Shown: piece after piece, positions 5,517 to 14,600 of the stretch
Layout: every line of letters begins with the position of its first letter
Numbering within the stretch: position 1 is the first letter of the stretch
Source: JALZDI01 sp965653225
GTDB lineage: Bacteria > Actinomycetota > Actinomycetes > Propionibacteriales > Nocardioidaceae
DNA: 19,726 nt
Direction: 5' to 3'
Assembly (NCBI GenBank): GCA_965653225.1
Contig: CBFGZI010000068.1
Coordinates: 1-19,726 of the forward strand
Notes under the pieces: model-generated
Databases searched by the model: none
Told to the model about the DNA's origin: nothing
The model's input: only the letters and a program-made list of their open reading frames with translations
Made by a program: the position numbers and the translations under genes

Positions 5517-8483
5517 ATGCGGCGCAGCAGGTTTACCGTGCTCGCGAGCACGGCCGCAGTCGTACTCGTGACCGCAACCACCCCGGCAGGGACCAGCTCG
5601 GCACAACCGAGCACCGCCGGGGCGGGCCGCTACATCGTGCTGATGGCGGCCAGCCCGGTCGCGTCCTACGACGGCGGCGGGCAGGGGTTCCAGGCCACCG
5701 CGCCGGGGATCAGGCAGCCGCTGAACGTCAACACGGCCCGCGTACGGGCGTACGCAGGCTTCCTGCACCGCCAGCACTCCCGAGCGATCCAGGAGGCGGG
5801 GGTCGACCCGTCCGACGTGACGCGGCAGTACTCCTACGTGCTGAACGGCTTCGCCGCCAAGCTCAGCCCCGACGAGGTCCTGTCCCTGTCCCACGAGCCG
5901 GGCGTGGCCGCGGTGTTCAAGGACCGGCTGCAGAAGCTGCAGGTGGACAACGCCTCACCGACGTTCCTCGGGCTGAACGCGCAGGGCGGGCCGTGGGACG
6001 CCGGAATCCTGGGCGAGAACGTGGTCGTCGGCGACATCGACACCGGCATCTGGCCCGAGCACCCCTCCTTCGCCGACGACGGCAGCTTCCCGCCGGTCCC
6101 GCAGCAGGTGGGCCTCCCGTGCGACTTCGGCGGTCCACGGCAGCCGGGGCAGCCACCCGACCGGGCGTTCGCCTGCAACAACAAGCTGCTCGGCGCCCGT
6201 GACATGCGCATCACCTACAACCAGGTCATCGGGCCGGAGGTCTACGACTCGGCGCGTGACCCCGACGGGCACGGCACCCACACCGCCAGCACCGCGGCAG
6301 GCGACGCCGACGTCAAGGCGTCGATCTTCGGCATCGACCGTGGCCTGGTCAGCGGCATCGCCCCGCGCGCCCGGATCATCGCGTACAAGGCCTGCGGCGC
6401 GCAGGGCTGCTTCAACTCCGACACCGCCGCGTCCATCGACCAGGCGGTCGCCGACGGCGTCGACGTCATCAACTTCTCCCTCGGCGGAGGCTCTGAGCTG
6501 GTCGGGCCCGACCAGCTCGCGTTCCTGGGTGCCGCCGATGCCGGTGTCTTCGCGTCGGTCTCGGCCGGTAACGACGGGCCGGGCGCCGGCACCGTCAGCG
6601 CCCCGGCGTTGGTGCCCTGGGTCACCACCGTGGGAGCGTCCACGCTGGACACCGCGTTCCTCGGTCGCGTGCAGCTGGGCGACGGCCGGACCTTCTCCGG
6701 CGCGTCCATCACCGGCGGCACGGCAGGGCAGGAGCCGCTGGTCGACGCCGCGGACCTCAAGAACCCGCTCTGCCAGATCGGCGGGTTCCCGAAGGGGTCG
6801 GTCCGAGGAGACATCGTGCTCTGCAAGCGGGGAGTGAACGCCCGCGTCGAGAAGAGCCAGGCGGTCTTCGAGGCGGGAGGGGTCGGCATGGTGCTGTACG
6901 ACGTCACCGACGACGCGGCCCTGGTGACCGACAACCACTTCGTGCCCTCGGTACACATCAACAACAGCGACGGCCTGGTGGTCAAGCGCTACATCGCCGC
7001 CAACGGCGCCAGCGCCACCGCCCAGATCTTCGCCGGTGAGTCGGCACCCGCGCAGGGCTCGGTGATGGCCGACTTCTCGTCGCGTGGACCCAACCCGGCC
7101 GCGCCGGACATCCTCAAGCCGGACATCACCGCGCCCGGTGTCAACATCCTGGCCGGCGACAGCCCCACGCCGGAGCTGGGCGCGCCCGGTGAGCTGTTCC
7201 AGTCGATCAGCGGGACGTCGATGTCGGCGCCGCACATCACCGGCATCTACGCCCTGATCAAGCAGCAGAACCCCGACTGGACGCCGGCAATGGCCAAGTC
7301 GGCGATCATGACCACGGCCCGGCAGAGCGTCGTCGAGCAGGACGGCACCACACCGGCCAACCCGTTCGACTTCGGCGCCGGTCACGTGGCCCCCGGCTCG
7401 ACCGGACCTGGGTCGATCTTCGACCCCGGGCTGGTCTACAACGCAGGGACCCAGGACTACGTCGCGTTCCTGTGCGGTGCCGACCCGTCGGTGATCGCCC
7501 GTCCGGCGGTGACGTGCGCGGGCCTGAAGGCGAACGGGTTCTCGACCGACGCCAGCGACCTCAACCAGCCCTCGATCGCGGTCGCGGAGCTGGCCGGCTC
7601 CCAGACCGTGACCCGGAAGGTCACCAGCGTGGCGACCAGGCCGGGCGCGGTCACCTACACGCCGACCGTGCAGGCACCCGCGGGCTTCGACGTCTCGGTG
7701 TCACCCGCGCAGCTCACGCTGCGGCCCGGGGCGACCGCCACCTACACGGTGACGATCACCAACCAGGGCAACGCCCCGGTCGGTCAGTGGCGGTTCGGCT
7801 CGCTGACCTGGGCCGGCGGACCGTACACGGTGCGCAGCCCGATCGCCGTGGCCGCGAGCTCGTTCTCCGCGCCCCCGGTCGTGGCCGGGACCGGCCGCAC
7901 CGGGTCGGCCGCCTTCGGCGTCCGCTTCGGCTACACCGGTGGCTACGACGCCCGGCCTCACGGCCTGGTGCCGCAGACCGACACGCCGGGCAGCGTCACT
8001 CAGGACCCCGACCAGACGTTCGACCCGAACGACCCGGCGGGCACGACCAAGCACACGTTCAAGCTGGTCGGGACGTCGTACATGCGCTGGGAGCTGAACG
8101 TTCCCAACAAGGGCGTCGACCTCGACGTGTACGTGTTCCGCGGCAACCAGCAGGTCGGCTCCAGCACCGGCGGCGGCACCAACGAGATGGTCGACCTGAA
8201 GACGCCGCGCAACGGTGTCTACACCGTGTTCGTGCACGGGTTCCAGACCGTGGCCAAGCACCAGCGCTACACGCTGCGCAGCTGGAAGGTGCCGAGCAAG
8301 AACGGCGGGTCGCTGACGATCGCACGTGAGCCGGCCTCCGCGACCATCTCGAAGAACGCCCGGCTGCGGATCCACTGGGCGGGTCTGAAGCCGGCCTCCG
8401 GAGTCGAGTTCGGAGCGGTCACGCACAACCGCGGCGCGACCGTGCTCGGTTTGACGGTTGTGAAGGTGCGGCCAAAGGGCTGA
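5517..8483 (+). CDS. Secreted cucumisin-type subtilase (S8) with PA and C-terminal domains
   Basis: This 988-residue exported serine protease runs in order: signal peptide (1 to about 29), I9-type propeptide (about 38-140), S8 catalytic domain split by a PA domain (about 385-510), an Fn3-like domain (about 675-775), a linker, and a C-terminal PPC-like beta domain (about 845-935). The catalytic triad is intact: D175 in DIDTGIWPE, H252 in DGHGTH and S568 in SGTSMSAP, with oxyanion N352 in SAGNDGPG. The IWPE motif, inserted PA domain and Fn3-like domain mark the plant-cucumisin-like branch, also common in actinobacteria. It probably degrades extracellular proteins. It converges on the lipoprotein gene and appears to be transcribed alone. 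Confidence 0.93.
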   Translation: MRRSRFTVLASTAAVVLVTATTPAGTSSAQPSTAGAGRYIVLMAASPVASYDGGGQGFQATAPGIRQPLNVNTARVRAYAGFLHRQHSRAIQEAGVDPSDVTRQYSYVLNGFAAKLSPDEVLSLSHEPGVAAVFKDRLQKLQVDNASPTFLGLNAQGGPWDAGILGENVVVGDIDTGIWPEHPSFADDGSFPPVPQQVGLPCDFGGPRQPGQPPDRAFACNNKLLGARDMRITYNQVIGPEVYDSARDPDGHGTHTASTAAGDADVKASIFGIDRGLVSGIAPRARIIAYKACGAQGCFNSDTAASIDQAVADGVDVINFSLGGGSELVGPDQLAFLGAADAGVFASVSAGNDGPGAGTVSAPALVPWVTTVGASTLDTAFLGRVQLGDGRTFSGASITGGTAGQEPLVDAADLKNPLCQIGGFPKGSVRGDIVLCKRGVNARVEKSQAVFEAGGVGMVLYDVTDDAALVTDNHFVPSVHINNSDGLVVKRYIAANGASATAQIFAGESAPAQGSVMADFSSRGPNPAAPDILKPDITAPGVNILAGDSPTPELGAPGELFQSISGTSMSAPHITGIYALIKQQNPDWTPAMAKSAIMTTARQSVVEQDGTTPANPFDFGAGHVAPGSTGPGSIFDPGLVYNAGTQDYVAFLCGADPSVIARPAVTCAGLKANGFSTDASDLNQPSIAVAELAGSQTVTRKVTSVATRPGAVTYTPTVQAPAGFDVSVSPAQLTLRPGATATYTVTITNQGNAPVGQWRFGSLTWAGGPYTVRSPIAVAASSFSAPPVVAGTGRTGSAAFGVRFGYTGGYDARPHGLVPQTDTPGSVTQDPDQTFDPNDPAGTTKHTFKLVGTSYMRWELNVPNKGVDLDVYVFRGNQQVGSSTGGGTNEMVDLKTPRNGVYTVFVHGFQTVAKHQRYTLRSWKVPSKNGGSLTIAREPASATISKNARLRIHWAGLKPASGVEFGAVTHNRGATVLGLTVVKVRPKG

Positions 8484-8503
8484 GCAGGCCCGCCAAGGGG
8501 CGC

Positions 8504-8518
8504 GCCAGAAAGGCTGGC
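8504..8518. terminator. Small hairpin between convergent genes
   Basis: GCCAG-AAAGG-CTGGC (8504-8518) forms a 5-bp stem in the 42-base gap between the convergent subtilase and lipoprotein genes. It is short and lacks a T-run, so a role as a bidirectional terminator is only suggested by position. Confidence 0.2.
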
Positions 8519-8525
8519 TGGGGGG

Positions 8526-8930
8526 TCAGCGACTGGCCGGCGGTTCCGGGTTCTCGCACAGGAACGCGGACCGCCGGCCGCCGGCGTGGAACTCGAATCG
8601 CAGCCCCTGCGACTCGACCACAACCTTGCTGCCGTACGACAGCACCTCCGTGTACATCATCCCGGGCCGTGGGCAGCCGAGGCTGCCGTCGCGCCAGGTG
8701 ACCTCCTCGGCGCTGACCACGGAGATGTCCGCCGGGTCGACGCCCAGGCGGCGCGACAGGTCGTCGACGGCGTCGCCGACCGCTCCCGTCCGGTGTGGCT
8801 CACCCGCCGACGGCGTCTTCTCGGTCACGCTCTTCTCCGGTTGGTCGGCGGTGGGCGAGCCCGTCCCACCGCATGCGCCGACCACAAGCATGATGCTCGC
8901 GACCGCGGCCGCTGTCGCGTACCTCTTCAC
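8526..8930 (-). CDS. Small lipoprotein with LGCPxPGMMYT motif
   Basis: This 134-residue lipoprotein has a type II signal, lipobox VVGAC with lipidated C20, then a low-complexity Pro/Thr/Glu linker (about 21-55) and a compact C-terminal domain (about 56-126). That domain has WRDGSLGCPRPGMMYTEVL (79-97), a hydrophobic strand pair and a second cysteine, C125, which may bond with C86. I recognise this WxDGSLGCPxPGxxY motif from short uncharacterised secreted proteins in bacteria, but no function is known to me. The GTG at 8930 is chosen because GGGAG lies 7 bases upstream and the lipobox is then correctly placed; longer in-frame starts to 9074 have no such support. It lies 150 bases after the methyltransferase gene on the same strand. 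Confidence 0.8.
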   Translation of the reverse strand: MKRYATAAAVASIMLVVGACGGTGSPTADQPEKSVTEKTPSAGEPHRTGAVGDAVDDLSRRLGVDPADISVVSAEEVTWRDGSLGCPRPGMMYTEVLSYGSKVVVESQGLRFEFHAGGRRSAFLCENPEPPASR

Positions 8931-9080
8931 TGACAGACTCCCAGAGCTGCTCGATCTCACGCCCCTCAGACGTGCGCGTCGCCCGGTGGGTTCCATCCTC
9001 TCGCGGACGCAGAACACCGCAAAGCCTCGCGTCGAGAGCGCAGAGGCTGACCAGAGTCTCGGCGCCAGAGACAAGCGCGG

Positions 9081-9704
9081 TCAGGTGTCGAGGGGTCGTC
9101 GGGCGACGCCCTGGTAGCGGTACGCGAAGGGTCGCGGTCCCTCCCCGTAGTAGGTGGACAGCTCCACGATCTCCAGCCCCGCGGCGCGGACAAGTGCGGC
9201 GACGTCGCGGGTGAGGTGACAGCCGCCGGCGACAGCGCGGTTGAGCGGCGCGAGCCGGTCCTGCCAGCGCGCGACGCCGGGATCGGGCGCGCGGCCGTGC
9301 TCGAGGAAGTGGAACCGGCCGCCCGGTACCAGCACGCGTACGAGCTCGCACAGCGCCGCCGCAACGTCGGGAACCGTGCACAGCGTGAACGTCGACAGCG
9401 CCGCGCCGAACCGGCGGTCGGGAAACGGCAGCACCTCCGCGGTGAAGCCCGCGTGACCGACCCGCACCGGAGACTCGGCCACCCGTGGTGCGGCGAGCCG
9501 CCAGCCGACGTCACTGGGGTCGATCGCCCACACCCCGGTCACGTCCTGCGGATAGTGTGCGACGTTGAGGCCGGAGCCGAAGCCCAGCTCCAGCACGTCT
9601 CCGGACAGGCCCGCGCACACCTCGGCACGCGCGCGGCGTACGGCCTCGACGTCGAGAACCCTGTCCGTCAGCCGGGGAAGCACCTGGTCGCTCCACACAC
9701 CCAT
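9081..9704 (-). CDS. SAM-dependent class I methyltransferase (METTL7/UbiE-like)
   Basis: This 207-residue cytosolic methyltransferase has SAM-binding motif I VLELGFGSGLN (37-47), an acidic residue D62 after strand 2, motif LPFPDRRFGAALSTFTLCTV (92-111), and LVPGGRFHFLEHGRAP (125-140). The C-terminal GGCHLTRDVAAL plus AAGLEIVEL resembles the METTL7/UbiE-like group (family PF08241). The substrate cannot be told. The ATG at 9704 is preferred: the domain begins soon after it, and a weak AGGA and a TAGGAC lie upstream. Extensions up to 9938 would overlap the divergent gene. It runs divergently from the FMN-dependent glutamate-synthase-like gene. Confidence 0.85.
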   Translation of the reverse strand: MGVWSDQVLPRLTDRVLDVEAVRRARAEVCAGLSGDVLELGFGSGLNVAHYPQDVTGVWAIDPSDVGWRLAAPRVAESPVRVGHAGFTAEVLPFPDRRFGAALSTFTLCTVPDVAAALCELVRVLVPGGRFHFLEHGRAPDPGVARWQDRLAPLNRAVAGGCHLTRDVAALVRAAGLEIVELSTYYGEGPRPFAYRYQGVARRPLDT

Positions 9705-9808
9705 GAGTGCCGTCCTAGTCGCCTGCGCGGTCGATGTCACGTCGGGTCGCCGACGAACCCGGGAGGAGACCAGGTAATACCCGGCGAGGTGGTGGGTACG
9801 CCGCGCGT
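9705..9808. promoter_or_regulatory. Divergent promoter region, methyltransferase / GltS-like gene
   Basis: This 104-base gap separates the two divergent starts. On the + strand TAATAC (9775-9780) is a good -10 candidate with only a weak -35 about 18 bases earlier. GAGGTGGTGGG (9786-9796) is a possible SD for the GTG at 9809. On the - strand TAGGAC lies 7 bases before the methyltransferase ATG. Confidence 0.35.
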
Positions 9809-11488
9809 GTGAACCCATCGACAGGTGCGACAGGACCGCAGAAGGGCTCGAAGCTCCGAGGCGGCGCTCGACGAGGCACGGGACGCGGGCTCGTCCGCCG
9901 TGCGGTGCGCAGCGCACCGGTGGCGGCGCTGGCCGCACTGGCCGGTCACGACCTGGTGCAGCGCCGGCACGCGATCCTGCGCAACTTCCCGGTCGTCGGG
10001 CACGCCCGCTTCCTGCTGGAGGCGGTCGGTCCCGAGCTGCGGCAGTACATCGTCGCCGACAACGACGAGGAGCGCCCGTTCAGCCGTGACCAGCGACGGT
10101 GGGTCTACGCGTCGGCCAAGCTGGAGAACAACTACTTCGGCTTCGGCACCGACAACGACCTCGAGCACAGCTCGGGCAACGTGATCGTGCACCACCGCAC
10201 GTTCGGGCGCCGCCAGCCGAAGCACAGCCACCCGGGGCAGGAGGCCTGGCTGCCCAGCCCGAAGGTCCTCGGAGCACCACGCGGGCGACGGCACGCGTTC
10301 CGCCCGCAGTCGGTGGTCAACATCTCCGGCATGAGCTTCGGCTCGTTGTCGGGGAACGCCGTCGAGGCGCTCAACCGCGGGGCACGGATGGCGGGCTGCC
10401 TGCAGAACACAGGCGAAGGGGCGGTGTCGCGTTACCACCAGCAAGGAGGGGAGCTGGTGTTCCAGATCGGCACCGCCTACTTCGGCTGCCGCGACAAGGA
10501 CGGCCGGTTCGACCTCGGCCGGCTCAAGGCGCTGGTGGCGGAGAACCCCATCCGGGCGCTCGAGGTGAAGCTCAGCCAGGGCGCCAAACCCGGCCTCGGT
10601 GGCCTGCTGCCCGCGGCCAAGGTCTCGCGTGAGATCGCGGGGACCCGCAACATCCCCCTCGGCGAGGACTGCGTCAGCCCCTCGCGGCACAGCGAGTTCC
10701 ACGACGTCGACGGCCTGCTCGACTGGGTGGAGATGCTGGCCGACGAGACCGGCCTCCCGGTCGGGATCAAGTCCGCCGTCGGCGACAGCGGGTTCTGGGT
10801 CGAGCTCGCCGACCAGATGAGGGCCACCGGCCGGGGAGTCGACTTCGTCACGATCGACGGGGGAGAGGGCGGAACCGGTGCGGCACCGCTGATCTTCGCC
10901 GACTCGGTGTCGCTTCCCTTCCGGCTCGGGTTCAGCCGGGTCTACTCGATCTTCGCCGAGCGCAACCTGCAGGACGAGGTGACGTTCATCGGCGCGGGAA
11001 AGCTCGGCCTGCCCGACAACGCCGTCGTGGCCTTCGGGCTCGGTGTCGACATGGTCAACGTCGGCCGCGAGGCGATGCTGGCGGTCGGCTGCATCCAGGC
11101 ACAGAAGTGCCACACCGACCGCTGCCCCACCGGGGTGGCCACCCAGGACCCGTGGCTGGCCCACGGCCTCGATCCCGCGCTGAAGAGCGTGCGCGCGGCC
11201 AACTACGTCAAGACGCTTCGCCGCGACCTCCTGAAGGTGTCCGAGGCCTGCGGTGTCGAGCATCCGGCCCTGATCGGCCCCGGCGCGGTGGAGATCGTGG
11301 ACACCGACAGCCTCGCGCGGCCGCTGCACGAGGTCTTCGGCTACCAGCCCGGCTGGGGGCTGCCGGGCGCGGAGGCGGAAAAGGACCTCGTCAGCCTCAT
11401 GAGCAGCAGTAGCGAACCGACGATGACCTCCCAGGGACCCCCCGAGACCGCGTACTCCTCCACCGCGCCCGGACGGCCGTCGCACTGA
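9809..11488 (+). CDS. FMN-binding glutamate-synthase-domain protein
   Basis: This 559-residue protein carries the FMN-binding glutamate synthase domain (PF01645-type) without the amidotransferase domain. Visible family signatures are SVVNISGMSFGSLSGNAVEA, NTGEGAVSRYH, QGAKPGLGG, DFVTIDGGEGGTGAAPL, and the iron-sulfur motif C428-x5-C434-x4-C439 in CIQAQKCHTDRCPTGVATQ. A 3Fe-4S cluster and FMN are therefore expected. The N-terminus has a basic stretch and an Ala/Leu-rich segment that may contact the membrane. Such stand-alone proteins are widespread, and their true electron donor and reaction are often unproven, so glutamate synthesis should not be assumed. No gltD-like small subunit is present nearby. 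The GTG at 9809 is favoured by GGTGG upstream; the 9734 start would remove the divergent promoter gap. Confidence 0.87.
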   Translation: MNPSTGATGPQKGSKLRGGARRGTGRGLVRRAVRSAPVAALAALAGHDLVQRRHAILRNFPVVGHARFLLEAVGPELRQYIVADNDEERPFSRDQRRWVYASAKLENNYFGFGTDNDLEHSSGNVIVHHRTFGRRQPKHSHPGQEAWLPSPKVLGAPRGRRHAFRPQSVVNISGMSFGSLSGNAVEALNRGARMAGCLQNTGEGAVSRYHQQGGELVFQIGTAYFGCRDKDGRFDLGRLKALVAENPIRALEVKLSQGAKPGLGGLLPAAKVSREIAGTRNIPLGEDCVSPSRHSEFHDVDGLLDWVEMLADETGLPVGIKSAVGDSGFWVELADQMRATGRGVDFVTIDGGEGGTGAAPLIFADSVSLPFRLGFSRVYSIFAERNLQDEVTFIGAGKLGLPDNAVVAFGLGVDMVNVGREAMLAVGCIQAQKCHTDRCPTGVATQDPWLAHGLDPALKSVRAANYVKTLRRDLLKVSEACGVEHPALIGPGAVEIVDTDSLARPLHEVFGYQPGWGLPGAEAEKDLVSLMSSSSEPTMTSQGPPETAYSSTAPGRPSH

Positions 11489-11490
11489 CC

Positions 11491-11542
11491 AGCGGCCGGG
11501 CGGCCGGTTGGGCGGCCGCTGGGCGGCCGCTGGGCGACCGGT
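11491..11542 (+). repeat. 11-base tandem repeat and GC hairpin after the GltS-like gene
   Basis: GGGCGGCCGCT occurs twice in perfect tandem (11510-11520 and 11521-11531) and once degenerate (GGGCGACCGGT, 11532-11542). AGCGGCCG (11491-11498) can pair with CGGCCGCT (11513-11520), forming an 8-bp stem three bases after the gene's stop. It may act as a terminator or may be replication slippage in GC-rich spacer. Confidence 0.4.
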
Positions 11543-11625
11543 GGGCGGGGTGGTCCACGGCCCGGGGTGTTGCGCTGACCCTCTGTTGCTAGAGAATCAG
11601 AGGGGGCCGCGCCAGCCACGCGGCC

Positions 11626-11634
11626 GAGGAGGGG
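11626..11634 (+). promoter_or_regulatory. RBS of the PP2C regulator
   Basis: GAGGAGGGG (11626-11634) is the only strong Shine-Dalgarno sequence upstream of the conserved N-terminus. It fixes the start at GTG 11646 or ATG 11649 rather than the TTG at 11508. Upstream TTGCGC (11570) and GAGAAT (11592) are a weak promoter pair. Confidence 0.5.
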
Positions 11635-11648
11635 AACCACAGGCCGTG

Positions 11649-14600
11649 ATGCACACGCTGCAGTTGCACGACGAGCCCGATGCTGTGCCCGCCGCACGGC
11701 ATTTTCTGCGCGAAAGGCTGCGCGGCACCCCTCTCGAGCAACGGTCCGCCGACTCCGAGCTCATCCTCACCGAGCTGGTCACCAACGCGACACTGCACGG
11801 CACGCCGCCGGTGACGGTCGGTGTGCAGGTCTCGGCCGACCGGGCCCGGTTCGAGGTCTCCGACGCCTCCGCGGGGGTTCCGATCGGCCTCGTGCAGAAC
11901 CCCGAGGCCATGACCGGCCGCGGCCTGATGCTGGTCGAGGCCCTCAGCGACCGTTGGGGCGTCGACCGCCGAGACGGGGGAAAGCTGGTCTGGGCCGAGG
12001 TCGGGCTCACCGTTACCGAGCCCGAGCACGACCCGACCGTGACGATGCCCGTCAGGCCGGCCGTCGCCGGCGACCACGACGGCGTCGCGGCGAGGACGGA
12101 CGTCCCCGAGTACACGATCGAGCTCGGTGACGTCCCCACCGACCTGCTGGTGTCGGCCAAGGCCCACGTCGACAGCATCGTGCGCGAGTTCGCCCTGGTG
12201 CTGTCGGGGGCGGCGAGCGGGCAGACGGCCGCGGTGTCGGCGGACATGGCCCGGCTGATCGACGCGGTGACCAGCCGCTTCGCGAACGCGCGCGAGAGCA
12301 TCAAGCGGCAGGCCCTTGCCGCGGCCGCCGCGGGCGAGGGCCGCACCCGGCTCGTGCTCACCCTCCCGCTGTCCGCGGCCGACGCCGGGCGCGAGTACCT
12401 CGAGGCGCTGGACGAGGTCGACGCCTACGCCCGCGCGGCACGGCTGCTGACGCTCGAGACGCCACCGCAGCACCGGGCCTTCCGACGCTGGTACGTCAAC
12501 TCGCTGGTCGACCAGCTCAGCGCCCTGGCCCGCGGGGACCAGCCCCCTCAGGCACCGACGTTCGAACAGTTCCTGCTCGACGAGCTCGAGATCGTGGCGC
12601 TGGCACACCGGGCCACCGACCGCTCCGCGCGCCTGCAGCACGTCACCGCCTCGCTGGCGGGTGCCATCTCCACCGAGGACGTCGCGAAGGTCGCGGTGTC
12701 CCAGGGGGTCGAGGCCATCGAGGCCTCCGGCGGCGCCCTGCTCGTACCCGCCGAGAACGGCCGGTTCGACGTGCTGGCCTCGATCCACTACGGCGACGAG
12801 CTGCTGGAGACGATGTGCGAGCGGGGTGTCGCGGCTCAGCTGCCGGCCGCGGTCGCAGCCCGGTCCGGCGAGGCGGTGTGGATCGAGTCGCCCGAGCAGC
12901 GCGACGAGATGTTCGCCGAGCTGCGCAGGATCGAGCCGGACATGCTCGCGGTGTGCGCGATACCGCTGTCGCTGGCCGGGCGGACGCTGGGTGTGTTCCG
13001 TCTGAGCTTCGCCTCGCCGCACCTGTTCGACGAGGAGGAGCGCGCGTTCGTGCTCGCGTTCTCGGCCCAGGTAGGCCAGGCGCTCGAACGGGCCGAGCTC
13101 TACAACTCCGAGCGGTTCGCGCGGGCCGTGGCCGAGACCGCCGTCGGCCGGCTCAACCGGCTCAACCACGTCACCGCCTCGCTGGCCGCGGCCAGCGACG
13201 TGCAGCAGATCAGCGCGATCGTCGCCGAGCAGGCCGCGCGCACGCTCGGGGCCACCATCTCCGCGCTGTGCCTGGTGGAGGGTGAGGACACCCTGCGCAC
13301 CGTGCAGATGCAGGGCACCCAGCCGGGCACGTACGGCCAATGGCTGACGTTCCCGCTCTCGGCGGACCTGCCCGCCAGCGAGGCGGCTCGTGAGAACCGC
13401 ACGGTGGTGGTGCACTCCCGGGCCGAGCTCGAGAGCCGTTATCCGCTGCTGGCCGGGCTGGCGCCGCAGGACAACAGCCTGGTGTGCGTGCCGTTGTCGG
13501 TCAGCGGGCACGCGGTGGGAGCGCTGAGCCTGACGTTCGGCTCCTCGTACGTCGTCGACGACGACTCGGTCAACCTGCTGATGGCGATCGGTCGCCAGTG
13601 CGCGCTGGCCATCGAGCGCGCCTACCTGGTCAGCGCCGAGCGTCAGGCCCGGCACCGTTCCGGGTTCCTGGCCGACAGCACCGCGCGGGTCGCCTCCTCG
13701 CTCGACCCCGAGGAGACGATGGAGAACCTCAGCGACCTCATCGTCCCCGAGCTGGCCGACTGGTCCGCGGTCTACCTGTCCGACGAGGTGGGCAGGGTCG
13801 TCATCGCGACCGCCAAGCACCGCGAGCCCGCCCTCACACTGGCCATGCGCAGCCTGCTCAAGCAGAGCAGCATCGACCTCGGCGAGGCCGGTGACGTCGG
13901 CGAGGTGATGTACAGCGGACGACGGCTCCGCTACGCCGAGATCACGGCCGAGCAGCAGAAGGAGGTGTTCGCGCTGTTCGGCGGCGCGCCCATCGAGGAG
14001 CTGCGGGCCAACAGCGTGCTGGCGGTCCCGTTCGTGCGCCAGGAGCGCATCCTCGGCCTGCTCGTGATGGCACGTACGCACGGCACCTACTCCGACACCG
14101 AGCTGATGCTGGCGGCCGAGCTCGCCGACCGGGCGGCGGTGGCCCTGGACAACGCGACACGCTTCCTGCGTGAGCGGGACGCCGCCCTGACCCTGCAACG
14201 CAGCCTGCTCCCACAGGCGCTGCCAGACGTGTCCGGCCTCGCCATGGCGAGGCGGTACTTCCCCGGTGCCACCGGCACGAACGTGGGCGGTGACTGGTAC
14301 GACGTCATCCCACTCGAAAGTGGCCGGGTCGCCCTGATCATCGGCGACGTGATGGGACGCGGGCTGCGCGCGGCCGCCGTCATGGGCCAGCTGCGCGCCA
14401 TCGCCCGCGCGCACGTCTACGCCGACCTGGCGCCGGCCGAGGTCCTTGCACGCGTCGACACCGAGCTCATGCGGCTGGAGCAGGAGCAGATCGCGACCGC
14501 GCTCCTGGCCCTGCTCGACCCCGCCACGGGCACCCTGACGGTCGCCTCCGCCGGCCACCTCCCGCCGCTGGTGCGCACCGACGACGGCGCGGTCGAGTTC

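Noticed and set aside
5955..7385. 476-residue frame antisense to the large subtilase
   Set aside because: It mirrors the subtilase codons and has no domain of its own.
9737..11485. 582-residue frame antisense to the GltS-like gene
   Set aside because: Its composition is of shadow type and the + strand protein is a clear family member.
11510..11542. Second response-regulator site because of the 11-base period
   Set aside because: The units are pure GC with only two perfect copies and sit next to a stop codon and hairpin, so slippage is the simpler explanation.
11589..14558. 989-residue open frame antisense to the PP2C regulator
   Set aside because: It is a shadow of codon bias in GC-rich DNA. 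It shows no domain and is rich in Gly, Arg, His and Gln, while the + strand frame has clear GAF and PP2C motifs.
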